In this document: piece by piece, positions 53,324 through 64,000 of the stretch
Layout of the letters: each line of letters begins with the position of its first letter
Position numbering within the stretch: position 1 is the first letter of the stretch
Assembly: GCA_016789955.1 (NCBI GenBank)
Contig: JAEUPB010000072.1
Coordinates: 1 to 64,000, forward strand
Direction of reading: 5' to 3'
Source: Rubrivivax sp.
GTDB lineage: Bacteria > Pseudomonadota > Gammaproteobacteria > Burkholderiales > Burkholderiaceae_C
DNA: 64,000 nucleotides
The notes under the pieces: generated by a model
Seen by the model: the letters and a program-made list of their open reading frames with translations, nothing else
The model's database searches: none
Told to the model about the DNA's origin: nothing
Made by a program: the position numbers and the translations under genes

Positions 53324-54198
53324 ACGACGCACTGGCGCGGCTGCTGCCGCTGCTCGTGCATGTGCAGGCGCAGCTCGACGGCGACCTGTCGGCCGCGGCG
53401 CTGGCCCGGCACGCCGGGCTGTCGGTGTCGCGGCTGCACCGGCTGTTCGTCGCCGCCACCGGCGAGACGCCGAAGGCCTACGTCACGCGGCTGCGTCTGG
53501 AGCGGGCCGCGTTCCGGCTGCACCTGCACGAGGCAACGCTGCTCGAACTGGCGCTGGACAGCGGCTACCGGCACCACGAGACCTTCACGCGCGCCTTCGT
53601 CCGCCACCACGGGGTGCCGCCGGGCGCCTATCGCTCGGCTGCGCGCCGCAGGCGCGGCGATCAAGCCCAGCGGGCCCCGGTGCCGCGGCACCCGGCGGGG
53701 CTGGCGCCACTGGCCTACGAATTGTCGGCCTCGCGCGTGCAGCGGCTGCGCGCGCAGCATCTGGCCTTCGTGCGCCACGTCGGGCCGTACGAGGAGGTCC
53801 CCGGCAGCCTGTTCGATGAGTTGCTGGACTGGGCACAGGGCTGCCGGCTGCCGGGGCCTTGGATCTGGCTGGGCATCGGCCACGACGCGCCGTCGACCAC
53901 CGCCGCCGACCGGCTGCGCTTCGACGCCGCGGTGGTCGTGCCGCGGCCGTTCGCGCCTTCCGGCCGGGTGGCCTGCCAGCTGCTGCCCGAAGGCCTGTAT
54001 GCAGTGGTCACGCACGTGGGGCCGTTCGGCACGCTGCCGCAGGCCTACGCGCAGGCGTATGTCCAGGCTCTGGCGCTGCCCGGCCATCGGCTGGTGGGGC
54101 TGCCGGCAGTGGAGATCTACCGGGCGGCACGCGTCGACATCCGGCACCGGCTGAACCAGACGGACATCTGCCTGCCGGTGCAGCGCGCTGCGGGCTGA
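53320..54198 (+). CDS. AraC-type DNA-binding domain with GyrI-like C-terminal domain
   Basis: This 292-residue regulator has an N-terminal AraC double helix-turn-helix (LSVSRLHRLFVAATGETPK, then SGYRHHETFTRAFVRHHGVPPG; about residues 10-110). A short basic linker leads to a GyrI/SOUL-type effector domain (about 125-290) with FVRHVGPYEEVP and VVTHVGPFGTLPQAY. Effector domains of this class bind small, often lipophilic or cationic ligands. It is coupled to the small membrane-protein gene. Targets are not visible. Confidence 0.9.
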   Translation: MNDALARLLPLLVHVQAQLDGDLSAAALARHAGLSVSRLHRLFVAATGETPKAYVTRLRLERAAFRLHLHEATLLELALDSGYRHHETFTRAFVRHHGVPPGAYRSAARRRRGDQAQRAPVPRHPAGLAPLAYELSASRVQRLRAQHLAFVRHVGPYEEVPGSLFDELLDWAQGCRLPGPWIWLGIGHDAPSTTAADRLRFDAAVVVPRPFAPSGRVACQLLPEGLYAVVTHVGPFGTLPQAYAQAYVQALALPGHRLVGLPAVEIYRAARVDIRHRLNQTDICLPVQRAAG

Positions 54199-54263
54199 CG
54201 GGGGCCATCCCGGGGCGCGGTTCTTGCGACTCGGGGGGCACCCCGTCAGCGCACCCACCCACC

Positions 54264-56798
<2,535 letters not shown>

Positions 56799-56825
56799 AC
56801 CCCTCAGGCCACGAGCGAGAGTGCG

Positions 56826-59800
56826 ATGAGCCCAGACACCCCGACGCCGATCCGCTCGCTGCTGATCGCCAACCGCTCCGAGATCGCCATCCGCGTGATG
56901 CGCGCCGCCGCCGAGCTGCGCATCCGCACCGTGGGCATCTACTCGCAGCAGGACCGCCAGTGCCTGCACCGCTACAAGGCCGACGAGAGCTACCTCGTCG
57001 GCGAAGGGCAGAAGCCGCTCGCCGCCTACCTCGACGGTGCCGACATCCTGCGCGTGGCGCGCGAGGCCGGCGTGGATGCCATCCACCCCGGCTACGGCTT
57101 CCTCTCGGAGAACCCCGAGTTCGCCGAGAGCGTGATCGCCGCGGGCATCCGCTGGGTGGGCCCCTCGCCCGAGGCGATGCGCACGCTGGGCAACAAGGTG
57201 GCCGCGCGCAACGCGGCCGTGAAGGCGGGCGTGGCGGTGATGCCGGCCACGCCGCCGCTGCCGCGTGATCTGGCGGAGTGCCGGCGCCTGGCCGAGGGCA
57301 TCGGCTTCCCGGTGATGCTGAAGGCGAGCTGGGGCGGCGGCGGCCGCGGCATGCGCGTGATCGAGGGTGCCGACGACCTGCCGGCGGCGCTGGAGGCCGC
57401 GCGGCGCGAGGCGCTGGCGGCCTTCGGCAACGACGAGGTGTACTTCGAGAAGCTGGTGCGCCGCGCGCGCCACGTGGAGGTGCAGATCCTCGGCGACCGC
57501 CACGGCAACCTCGTGCACCTGCACGAGCGCGACTGCACCGCGCAGCGGCGCAACCAGAAGGTGGTGGAGCGCGCGCCCGCTCCCTACCTCGACGCCGCCG
57601 GCCGCGCCGAGCTGTGCGAGAGCGCGCTGCGGCTGATGCGCTCGGTGGGCTACACGCATGCCGGCACCGTCGAGTTCCTGATGGATGCCGACACCGGGCA
57701 GTGCTACTTCATCGAGGTCAACCCGCGCATCCAGGTCGAGCACACGGTGACCGAGATGATCACCGGCATCGACATCGTCAAGGCGCAGATCCGCATCACC
57801 GAAGGCGCGTGGATCGGCCTGCCGCCGGGCGACGTGCGCGCGTCCGCCGGCGTGCCGGCGCAGGGCGACATTCCGCTGAACGGGCACGCGCTGCAGTGCC
57901 GCGTGACCACCGAGGACCCCGAGAACGGCTTCCTGCCCGACTACGGCCGCATCGCCGCGTACCGCAGCGCGGCCGGCTTCGGCATCCGGCTCGATGCCGG
58001 CACGGCCTACACCGGCGCCGTGATCACGCCGTACTACGACTCGCTGCTGGTGAAGGTCACCGCGTGGGCGCCCACGGCGGCCGAGACCACGCAGCGCATG
58101 GACCGCGCGCTGCGCGAGTTCCGCATCCGCGGCGTGGCCACCAACCTGCCGTTCCTCGAGAACCTGATCAACCACCCGGCCTTCATCGCCGGCGGGATTA
58201 CCACGCGCTTCATCGAGACCACGCCGGAGCTGCTGGCCTTCAGCGCGCGGCGCGACCGCGCCACCAAGCTGCTCGGCTTCCTGGCCGAGACCGCGGTGCA
58301 CGGCAATCCCGAGGTGCAGGGGCGCGAGCGCCCGCCGCTGCCGCTGCCCAAGCCGGTGCTGCCGAAGGTCGACCGCTCCGCCCCGGTGCCCGAGGGCACC
58401 CGGCAGCTGCTGAAGACGCTGGGCCCGGCCGGCTTCGCGCAGTGGATGCTGGCGCAGGAGCGCGTGCTCGTCACCGACACCACGCTGCGCGACGCGCACC
58501 AGTCGCTGCTGGCCACGCGCATGCGCACCGCCGACATGCTGCCGGTCGCGCCGTACTACGCGCAGCGGCTGTCGCCGCTGTTCTCGCTCGAGTGCTGGGG
58601 CGGCGCCACCTTCGACGTGGCGATCCGCTTCCTGAAGGAGGACCCGTGGGAGCGCCTGGCGGCGCTGCGCGAGCGCGTGCCCAACCTGCTGTTCCAGATG
58701 CTGCTGCGCGGCTCCAACGCGGTGGGCTACACGAACTACGCCGACAACGTGGTGCGCCACTTCGTGCAGCAGGCCGCCGCCGGCGGCATCGACCTGTTCC
58801 GCGTGTTCGACTCGCTGAACTGGGTGGCCAACATGCGCGTGGCCATCGACGCGGTGCTCGAAACCGGCACACTGTGCGAGGGCGCCATCTGCTACACCGC
58901 CGACGTGCACGACCCGGCGCGGCCGAAGTACGCGCTCGGCTACTACCTCGGCATCGCGCGCGAGCTGCAGAAGGCCGGCGTGCACATCCTCGCGATCAAG
59001 GACATGGCCGGCGTCTGCCGCCCGCGTGCCGCCGCGGCGCTCGTGAAGGCGCTGAAGGAAGAGACCGGGCTGCCGATCCACTTCCACACGCACGACACCA
59101 GCGGCGCCGCGGCGGCCTCGGTGCTGGCGGCCATCGAGGCCGGTTGCGACGCGGTGGACGGCGCGCTCGACGCGATGAGCGGGCTCACGTCGCAGCCCAA
59201 CCTGTCGGCGATCGCCGCGGCGCTGAAGGGCACGGCGCGCGACCCCGGGCTCGATGCCGACGCGCTGCACGCGGCCTCGACGTACTTCGAGGGCGTGCGG
59301 CGCTTCTACGCGCCGTTCGAGAGCGAGATCCGCAGCGGCACCGCCGACGTCTACCGCCACGAGATGCCCGGCGGCCAGTACACCAACCTGCGCGAGCAGG
59401 CGCGCGCGCTGGGCCTGGCGCACCGCTGGAGCGAGGTGTCGCAGGCCTACGCCGACGTGAACCGGCTGTTCGGCGACATCGTGAAGGTCACGCCCACGTC
59501 CAAGGTGGTCGGCGACATGGCGCTGATGATGGTGGCCAGCGACCTCACCGCCGCCGACGTGCTCGAGCCCGCGCGCGAGATCGCCTTCCCCGAGTCTGTG
59601 GTGTCGCTGTTCCGCGGCGAGCTGGGCTTCCCGCCCGACGGCTTCCCGGCCGACGTGTCGCGCAAGGTGCTGCGGCTGCAGGGCGGCGAGACGCCGCCGG
59701 CACCCTACCGCCCGGGTGACCGCCTGCCGCCGGTGGACCTGGCCGCGGCGCGGCAGCGCGCCGAGCAGGAGTGCGAGCAGCCGCTTTCGGAGGCGCAGTT

Positions 59801-60317
59801 CTCGTCGTGGCTGATGTACCCCAAGCCGATGCGGGAGCTGTGCGCGCACCAGCGCCGCTGGGGCGATACCTCGGTGCTGCCGACGCCGGTGTACCTCTAC
59901 GGCCCGCAGCCGCAGCAGGAGATCGCGATCGAGATCGACCCTGGCAAGACGCTGCTGGTGGCGCTGCAGTCGGTGGCCCCGGATGGCGAGACGGCGCAGA
60001 AGGTGCAGTTCGAGCTGAACGGCCAGTCGCGCACGGTGCGCGTGGCGCTGGCCACCGCGGGCGCCGCGTCGGCGCGGCCGCAGGCCGACCCCGGCAATCC
60101 CGGCCACGTGGCGGCACCGATGCCCGGCGCCATCGTCAGCGTCGCCGTGGTGCCCGGCCAGCGCGTCGGCGCCGGCAGCACGCTGCTGGCGCTGGAGGCG
60201 ATGAAGATGGAGACGCACGTCACCGCCGACCGCGAGGCGATCGTCGAGCAGGTGCTGGTGGCGCCGGGCGACCGGGTGCAGGCGAAGGAGCTGCTGGTGG
60301 TGCTCAAGCCGGCCTGA
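56826..60317 (+). CDS. pyc: Pyruvate carboxylase (single-chain)
   Basis: Pyc (1163 residues) makes oxaloacetate from pyruvate, bicarbonate and ATP. The biotin-carboxylase domain (about 1-465) begins SLLIANRSEIAIRVMRAA and carries GGGGRGMR and FIEVNPRIQVEHTVTE. The carboxyltransferase domain (about 545-1020) has VTDTTLRDAHQSLLATRMRT, LLRGSNAVGYTNY and the metal-binding HFHTHDTSG. The C-terminal biotinyl domain carries ALEAMKMETHV, where Lys1127 is biotinylated. Full length, no frameshift. A 28-base gap separates it from glgP. Confidence 0.97.
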   Translation: MSPDTPTPIRSLLIANRSEIAIRVMRAAAELRIRTVGIYSQQDRQCLHRYKADESYLVGEGQKPLAAYLDGADILRVAREAGVDAIHPGYGFLSENPEFAESVIAAGIRWVGPSPEAMRTLGNKVAARNAAVKAGVAVMPATPPLPRDLAECRRLAEGIGFPVMLKASWGGGGRGMRVIEGADDLPAALEAARREALAAFGNDEVYFEKLVRRARHVEVQILGDRHGNLVHLHERDCTAQRRNQKVVERAPAPYLDAAGRAELCESALRLMRSVGYTHAGTVEFLMDADTGQCYFIEVNPRIQVEHTVTEMITGIDIVKAQIRITEGAWIGLPPGDVRASAGVPAQGDIPLNGHALQCRVTTEDPENGFLPDYGRIAAYRSAAGFGIRLDAGTAYTGAVITPYYDSLLVKVTAWAPTAAETTQRMDRALREFRIRGVATNLPFLENLINHPAFIAGGITTRFIETTPELLAFSARRDRATKLLGFLAETAVHGNPEVQGRERPPLPLPKPVLPKVDRSAPVPEGTRQLLKTLGPAGFAQWMLAQERVLVTDTTLRDAHQSLLATRMRTADMLPVAPYYAQRLSPLFSLECWGGATFDVAIRFLKEDPWERLAALRERVPNLLFQMLLRGSNAVGYTNYADNVVRHFVQQAAAGGIDLFRVFDSLNWVANMRVAIDAVLETGTLCEGAICYTADVHDPARPKYALGYYLGIARELQKAGVHILAIKDMAGVCRPRAAAALVKALKEETGLPIHFHTHDTSGAAAASVLAAIEAGCDAVDGALDAMSGLTSQPNLSAIAAALKGTARDPGLDADALHAASTYFEGVRRFYAPFESEIRSGTADVYRHEMPGGQYTNLREQARALGLAHRWSEVSQAYADVNRLFGDIVKVTPTSKVVGDMALMMVASDLTAADVLEPAREIAFPESVVSLFRGELGFPPDGFPADVSRKVLRLQGGETPPAPYRPGDRLPPVDLAAARQRAEQECEQPLSEAQFSSWLMYPKPMRELCAHQRRWGDTSVLPTPVYLYGPQPQQEIAIEIDPGKTLLVALQSVAPDGETAQKVQFELNGQSRTVRVALATAGAASARPQADPGNPGHVAAPMPGAIVSVAVVPGQRVGAGSTLLALEAMKMETHVTADREAIVEQVLVAPGDRVQAKELLVVLKPA

Positions 60318-60336
60318 CGAGGCCGAGCTGGCCTCG
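60318..60336. terminator. Hairpin between convergent pyc and oxidoreductase genes
   Basis: CGAGGCC-GAGCT-GGCCTCG forms a perfect 7-bp stem between the convergent gene ends. It lacks a T-run on either strand, so intrinsic termination would be inefficient. It may still block read-through in both directions. Confidence 0.45.
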
Positions 60337-60341
60337 CCGTC

Positions 60342-61529
60342 TCAGGACACGGCGCCGGAGCCGTACCGGCCCACGAGCAGCGAGCCCGTGGCGAACCGTG
60401 CGATGGAGTAGGGCGCCAGCGACACGTCCGTCGGCAACCCCAGCGCTTCCTGGGCCAGCACGAGCCCGACCGTGGGCGACAGCTTGAACCCGTGGCCCGA
60501 GAAGCCGAAGCCGACCACCAGCCCGTCGATGCCGGGCAGCCGGCCGAGCACCGGGTTCCAGTCGGGCGTCACGTCGTAGACGCCGGTCCACGACGACGCG
60601 AGACCCGCCTCGCCGTAGGACGGGAATCGTTCGGCCACCTGCGCGCCGATCTCGGCCACGACGTCCAGCGGCACGTCCCCCTGCTCGGCCTCGGCGGCCG
60701 TGAGTTGCTCACCCGCGAGCCCTTCGCTCACGAGCATCTGGCGGCCGCCGTAGCTGCGGCAGTACAGCATGCCGGGGGACGAGAGGTCCTTGAACACCGG
60801 CATCGCCGACGTGTACGGCGCATTCGAGCTTGCCAGTGCCAGCACCGCGTGACGTTCCGGCACCAGTGGCAGGGCCATGTTCAGCCACTGCGCCAGCTCG
60901 CGGGTCCAGATGTTCTGAGTGCTGACGAGCGCACCGCACGCGTAGTCACCCTCCTCGGTGGTCACGCCGGTCACGCGCGAGCCGTCCATGATCAGCCGCC
61001 TGACCCAGGCACCTTCCCGGATCGTCACGCCGGCCCGCCGAGCGGCTCGGGCGAAGCTGGCGGCGGTCATCGTGGCGTCGGCGTAGCCCGCGTCGGGTTC
61101 GTAGCCGATCAGCGCGGCGTCGTCGAACCGGGCGATCGGCAGCAGGGCCTCGGCGGCCCGGCGGTCGAGAATGTCGACCCGCACGCCCTGGGCCTGTTGC
61201 TGCGCGAGCGACGCGCGCAGCGGTTCGACCTTGTCGCCCTCGGCCGCAGCGATCAGGTAGCCGCAGGTCATGAGGCCGCACGAGGCCTCTTCATCCCCGA
61301 GGTAGGCCGCGAAGTCGCTGAACACGCCCCAGGAGCGCCGCGCCAGCTCCACGTTCTCGCGCACCGAGTAGTGCGTGCGCAGGATGCCCGACGACTGCGA
61401 CGTGGTGCCCGAGCCGATGGTCTGGCGCTCCAGCAGCAGCACGCGCCCGGCGCCGAGCCTGGCGAGGTGCAAGGCCACTGACGCGCCGATCACGCCTCCA
61501 CCCACCACGATCACGTCGTACTTGTCCAA
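60342..61529 (-). CDS. FAD-dependent amino-acid/sarcosine oxidase-like oxidoreductase
   Basis: This 395-residue DAO-family flavoprotein begins LDKYDVIVVGGGVIGASVALHLARLG (the glycine motif binds FAD) and shows SGTTSQSSGILRTHYS. The C-terminal FAD segment is VGFGFSGHGFKLSPTVG, and YDVTPDWNPVLGRLPG is the usual DAO-family pre-C-terminal motif. Sarcosine-oxidase-beta/DadA-like enzymes oxidise N-methyl or D-amino acids. The start is TTG 61529, supported by an AGGAG site 6 bases upstream; GTG 61544 is the alternative. It is divergent from the hydroxyacid oxidase gene. The 272-base spacer shows nothing recognisable. Confidence 0.87.
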   Translation of the reverse strand: MDKYDVIVVGGGVIGASVALHLARLGAGRVLLLERQTIGSGTTSQSSGILRTHYSVRENVELARRSWGVFSDFAAYLGDEEASCGLMTCGYLIAAAEGDKVEPLRASLAQQQAQGVRVDILDRRAAEALLPIARFDDAALIGYEPDAGYADATMTAASFARAARRAGVTIREGAWVRRLIMDGSRVTGVTTEEGDYACGALVSTQNIWTRELAQWLNMALPLVPERHAVLALASSNAPYTSAMPVFKDLSSPGMLYCRSYGGRQMLVSEGLAGEQLTAAEAEQGDVPLDVVAEIGAQVAERFPSYGEAGLASSWTGVYDVTPDWNPVLGRLPGIDGLVVGFGFSGHGFKLSPTVGLVLAQEALGLPTDVSLAPYSIARFATGSLLVGRYGSGAVS

Positions 61530-61801
61530 ACGCCACTCCTGCACGGATGCGCCATTGTCGAGTGGCCCGCGTGGAGGGCGGTCCGACAGGGGCGGCCCTG
61601 GCGCCGGCACGAGCGATCGCCGGGTGCCACGAGCCGGTACAGTGCATCTGCGCGGCGTATGGGAAGTTGCCACGCAGCACCCCGACCACCTCGCATGTTC
61701 CCGAAGACGCGCCTCGCCTTCCTGCACCGTGGCATGGGGTCGACCTCTTGCACGAGGCCGGATGTCAGCCACGCGGACAGTGCGGCTCCGCCGTCGAACC
61801 G

Positions 61802-62980
61802 ATGCTGCGGCCGCTGAACGTCGCCGACTATCGCGAACTCGCGCGGCGGCGGCTGCCGCGCGGCGTGTTCGAGTACGTCGACCGCGGCACCGAGGACGAA
61901 GTCGGCCTGCGCGCGCTGCGCACCGCGCTGGACGCCGTGCGCTTCGCGCCGCGGGTGCTGCGCGATGTCTCCGCGCTCGACTTGTCCACCGAGGTCTTCG
62001 GCCGGCGCCAGCCGCTGCCCGTGATCGCAGCGCCCACCGCGATGGCCGGCCTGCTGTGGCACGACGGCGAGGTGCAGCTCGCTCGCGCCGCGCGCGACGC
62101 GGGCATCCCGTTCTGCATCTCGACGCAGTCGACCACGTCGATCGAGGACATCGCTGCCGGCGCGCCCGGCGCCGAGCTGTGGTTCCAGCTCTACGTGTGG
62201 CAGAACCGCACGCTCACCGGCGAGCTGCTCGCGCGCGTGCGGGCCGCCGGCGCCAGCACGCTGGTGCTGACCGTCGACACCCCGGCCAGCCCGAAGAAGG
62301 AGTGGAACGTCCGCAACGGCTTCGGGGTGCCGATCGCGCCCAGCCTGCGCGGCGGCATCGACGTGGCGCTGCATCCGCGCTGGCTGCTGCGCGTGCTGCT
62401 GCGTCGCGCGCTGGCCTCGGGGCTGCCGACCTATGCACACTACCCCGAGGCGTTCAAGACGCGCATCACGCGCGCCGCCGCCGCGCCCGACCTGCGCCTG
62501 GCCGCGAACGTCACCTGGGACGAGCTGCGCGCGCTGCGCCGGCAATGGCCGGGGCGGCTGGTGTTGAAGGGCATCCTGCGGGCCGACGACGCGCAGCAGG
62601 CGCTGGACTGCGGCGCCGACGGCATCGTCGTCTCGTCGCACGGCGGCCGCAACCTCGATGGTGCGCCGGCGCCGATCGACGTGCTGCCGGCCATCGCCGA
62701 CCGCGTCGGCACGAAGATCACCGTGCTCGCCGACAGCGGCGTGCGGCGCGGCAGCGACATCGCGAAGTACCTCGCCCGCGGGGCCCGCGCGGTGATGCTC
62801 GGCCGCGCGCTGCTCTACGGCACCGCGGTGGCCGGCACCGCCGGCGCGAGCGACGTGCTGGCGATCCTGCGCGACGAACTCGAGCGCACGCTGGCCTTCG
62901 TCGGCCAGCCGTGCGCGGCCGCGCTGTCGGCGGCCGACCTGGGTGACCCGCCCGGGGTCAGTTCGTCGCGGGGCGGATGA
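61802..62980 (+). CDS. FMN-dependent alpha-hydroxyacid oxidase/dehydrogenase (LldD-like)
   Basis: This 392-residue FMN enzyme belongs to the lactate/glycolate/mandelate oxidase family. The N-terminal segment [15 protein letters not shown] is followed by [23 protein letters not shown] and the catalytic His-Gly-Gly-Arg in [19 protein letters not shown] binding is completed by [20 protein letters not shown]. It oxidises an L-2-hydroxyacid, probably L-lactate. ATG 61802 matches the family N-terminus; longer in-frame reading upstream has no family similarity. Its 3' end overlaps the H1-like gene by 23 bases on the opposite strand. Confidence 0.91.
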   Translation: MLRPLNVADYRELARRRLPRGVFEYVDRGTEDEVGLRALRTALDAVRFAPRVLRDVSALDLSTEVFGRRQPLPVIAAPTAMAGLLWHDGEVQLARAARDAGIPFCISTQSTTSIEDIAAGAPGAELWFQLYVWQNRTLTGELLARVRAAGASTLVLTVDTPASPKKEWNVRNGFGVPIAPSLRGGIDVALHPRWLLRVLLRRALASGLPTYAHYPEAFKTRITRAAAAPDLRLAANVTWDELRALRRQWPGRLVLKGILRADDAQQALDCGADGIVVSSHGGRNLDGAPAPIDVLPAIADRVGTKITVLADSGVRRGSDIAKYLARGARAVMLGRALLYGTAVAGTAGASDVLAILRDELERTLAFVGQPCAAALSAADLGDPPGVSSSRGG

Positions 62981-63407
62981 TGTCGGCGCCGGGCTTGCCT
63001 TCGTCGTCGGCCGGCAACGGCGTCGCGGCCGGTGCCGGCGGCATCGCCACCGCAACCACCGCCTGAGGCGCCACTGCCTTCTTGGGCGTCGGCGCCTTCT
63101 TCGGTGCCGCCTTCTTCACGGCCGCCTTCCTGGCCGGTGCCTTCTTCGGCGCAGCCTTCTTGGCAGGCGCCTTCCGGACCATGGCCTTCTTCGCCGGAGC
63201 CTTCCTGGCGGCCGCCTTCTTGGTAGGCGCCTTCTTCGCAACGGCCTTCTTCGGTGCCGCCTTCTTCGCGGCGACCTTCTTCACCGCGGTCTTCTTGGCG
63301 AGTGCCTTCTTGGCCGGAGCCTTCTTGGCGGGGGCCTTCTTCGCCGCCACCTTCTTCGCCGCCTTCTTGGCCGGAGCCTTCTTCGCGGCAACCTTCTTCG
63401 CGGGCAT
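62958..63407 (-). CDS. Ala/Lys/Pro-rich histone H1-like DNA-binding protein
   Basis: This 149-residue protein consists for about two-thirds of its length of irregular repeats of the [16 protein letters not shown] type. A hydrophobic, Pro-rich, acidic-ended tail follows ([17 protein letters not shown], then [11 protein letters not shown]). Such H1-like proteins (HC1/HC2, Bordetella BpH1) bind DNA and affect nucleoid packing. Repeat number varies easily by slippage. An AGGAG ribosome site precedes ATG 63407. The ends of this gene and the hydroxyacid oxidase gene overlap in convergent orientation. Confidence 0.93.
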   Translation of the reverse strand: MPAKKVAAKKAPAKKAAKKVAAKKAPAKKAPAKKALAKKTAVKKVAAKKAAPKKAVAKKAPTKKAAARKAPAKKAMVRKAPAKKAAPKKAPARKAAVKKAAPKKAPTPKKAVAPQAVVAVAMPPAPAATPLPADDEGKPGADIIRPATN

Positions 63408-63518
63408 GCAGGGTTCTCCTTCCTCGCGGACATCCACTGCCCGCGCGTTCACGTTACGCGAAGACGTGCGCAGCCGCAAGATTGCGTGCGCAACGTGGCG
63501 CAGCGAGCGACAGGCGCT

Positions 63519-64000
63519 TCAGGTCTTGAAGATCGTCAGCGGCACCAGGTCGCCGTAGACGCGGCACACCGGCGTCTGCGGTTTCGCGCCGGCGCGGGCG
63601 GTGACCTCGGGCACGATGCGCTGCACGCGCGCGACGAGCTCCGCCATCAGCACTTCCAGGCCCTCGCGCGCCGTGCGGCCGCGCGGCTGCGCCTCGCGCA
63701 GCGCCGCGAGCAGCGAGGCGGTGAGCACGCCGTAGCGACTGGTGGCGTCCTCGCGCGCCAGTTCGTCGGCGCGCGCGGCGCTGACGAGGTACATGCCGCG
63801 CTCGTGGATGGCCTGCACGCGCCGCGCCACCTCCTCGGCGTCGAGCCCGCCCATCACGCCGCCGCCGGAAAGGCCCGCGTGGCAGGCGTCGAGCACCAGC
63901 ACCACCTCGGCCGGCACGGAGGTGATGCGGTCGCCCAGGTCGAGCATCGACAGGCCGGTGGCGGCCACGTCCTCCCAGGTCGGCTTCATGTCGTGGTTCT
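63519..64000 (-). CDS. Caspase-family (peptidase C14) protein, C-terminal part, cut by window edge
   Basis: The visible part (about 157 residues and continuing past the window) contains VVLVLDACHAGLSGGG. This is the strand and active-site Cys of the caspase/metacaspase p20 domain. The segment YLVSAARADELAREDATSRYGVLTASLLAALR follows the family pattern of SAA...E......G.FT..L. The catalytic His should lie upstream, beyond 64000. The Met codon at 63989 is probably internal. Bacterial metacaspase-like proteins often pair with sensor or effector partners. The C-terminus (VCRVYGDLVPLTIFKT) is complete. Confidence 0.75.
   Translation of the reverse strand, partial: NHDMKPTWEDVAATGLSMLDLGDRITSVPAEVVLVLDACHAGLSGGGVMGGLDAEEVARRVQAIHERGMYLVSAARADELAREDATSRYGVLTASLLAALREAQPRGRTAREGLEVLMAELVARVQRIVPEVTARAGAKPQTPVCRVYGDLVPLTIFKT

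Noticed and set aside
61547..61801. An N-terminal extension of the hydroxyacid oxidase reading upstream to 61547
   Set aside because: The extension has no similarity to the family and crosses the likely promoter region. ATG 61802 matches the conserved N-terminus.
63082..63558. A plus-strand frame ([16 protein letters not shown] repeats) opposite the H1-like gene
   Set aside because: It is the antisense reading of the Ala/Lys repeats. The minus-strand gene has a good ribosome site and known relatives.

Overview
The window is very GC-rich and densely coded. Its gene families (GlnA-NtrB-NtrC, a soxCDYZAXB sulfur-oxidation cluster, ABC_sub_bind and Bug periplasmic binding proteins, an Ala/Lys-rich H1-like protein) suggest a betaproteobacterium of the Burkholderiales, of the Rubrivivax/Leptothrix/Methylibium kind. 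This placement rests on gene content and base composition only. No rRNA, tRNA, CRISPR array, insertion sequence or phage gene was recognised.

Layout. (1) 1-3948: the 3' end of glnA with its terminator, a small exported protein, then ntrB-ntrC. (2) 3965-13540, minus strand: a tightly packed signalling locus with four ABC_sub_bind periplasmic proteins, a large Cache-HAMP-GAF-GAF histidine kinase, a stand-alone receiver, a receiver-adenylate cyclase and a methyltransferase-like protein. It contains no ABC permease or ATPase, and the remains of a fifth binding-protein gene lie just upstream. (3) 13541-14308: xth (exonuclease III). (4) 14450-27557: thiosulfate/sulfide oxidation. soxC-D-Y-Z-A-X-B is followed by a YeeE/YedE transporter and a cytochrome c4. 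A minus-strand block carries a flavocytochrome c flavoprotein, a monoheme cytochrome and an exported DsrE-like protein. Then come a SoxH-like metallo-hydrolase, a SoxW/TlpA-like thioredoxin, a small cytochrome and an ArsR-type regulator. (5) 27586-28378: a lipoprotein and a remnant of an efflux adaptor gene. (6) 28388-39505, minus strand: a putative catabolic operon with a GntR regulator, FAD-linked hydroxyacid dehydrogenase, TonB-dependent receptor, three alpha/beta-hydrolase proteins (one a fusion of two hydrolases), an MFS transporter and a mannitol-dehydrogenase-family enzyme. (7) 39688-45425: another hydrolase and a UspA-ABC-FtsX-HlyD operon. (8) 45577-48711: copper handling (copZ and copA, divergent, with a MerR/CueR-type promoter). 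(9) 48708-54198: a Bug binding protein, an FAD oxidoreductase, a chemotaxis receptor, a membrane protein and an AraC/GyrI-like protein. (10) 54264-64000: glgP, pyc, two oxidases, an H1-like DNA-binding protein and a partial caspase-family protein.

How the genes work together. The Sox proteins form the periplasmic thiosulfate-oxidising multienzyme system. SoxYZ carries the substrate on a C-terminal Cys, SoxAX loads it, SoxB hydrolyses the sulfate and SoxCD oxidises the sulfane. The cytochromes and the flavocytochrome block add sulfide oxidation and electron transfer. The region-2 locus reads as a sensory system in which binding proteins probably feed the kinase rather than a transporter. The region-6 operon reads as uptake and hydrolysis of an ester, followed by oxidation of its hydroxyacid and polyol parts. 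Both interpretations are inferences from gene content. Many neighbours overlap by 4 bases (ATGA, GTGA or TTGA), which indicates translational coupling.
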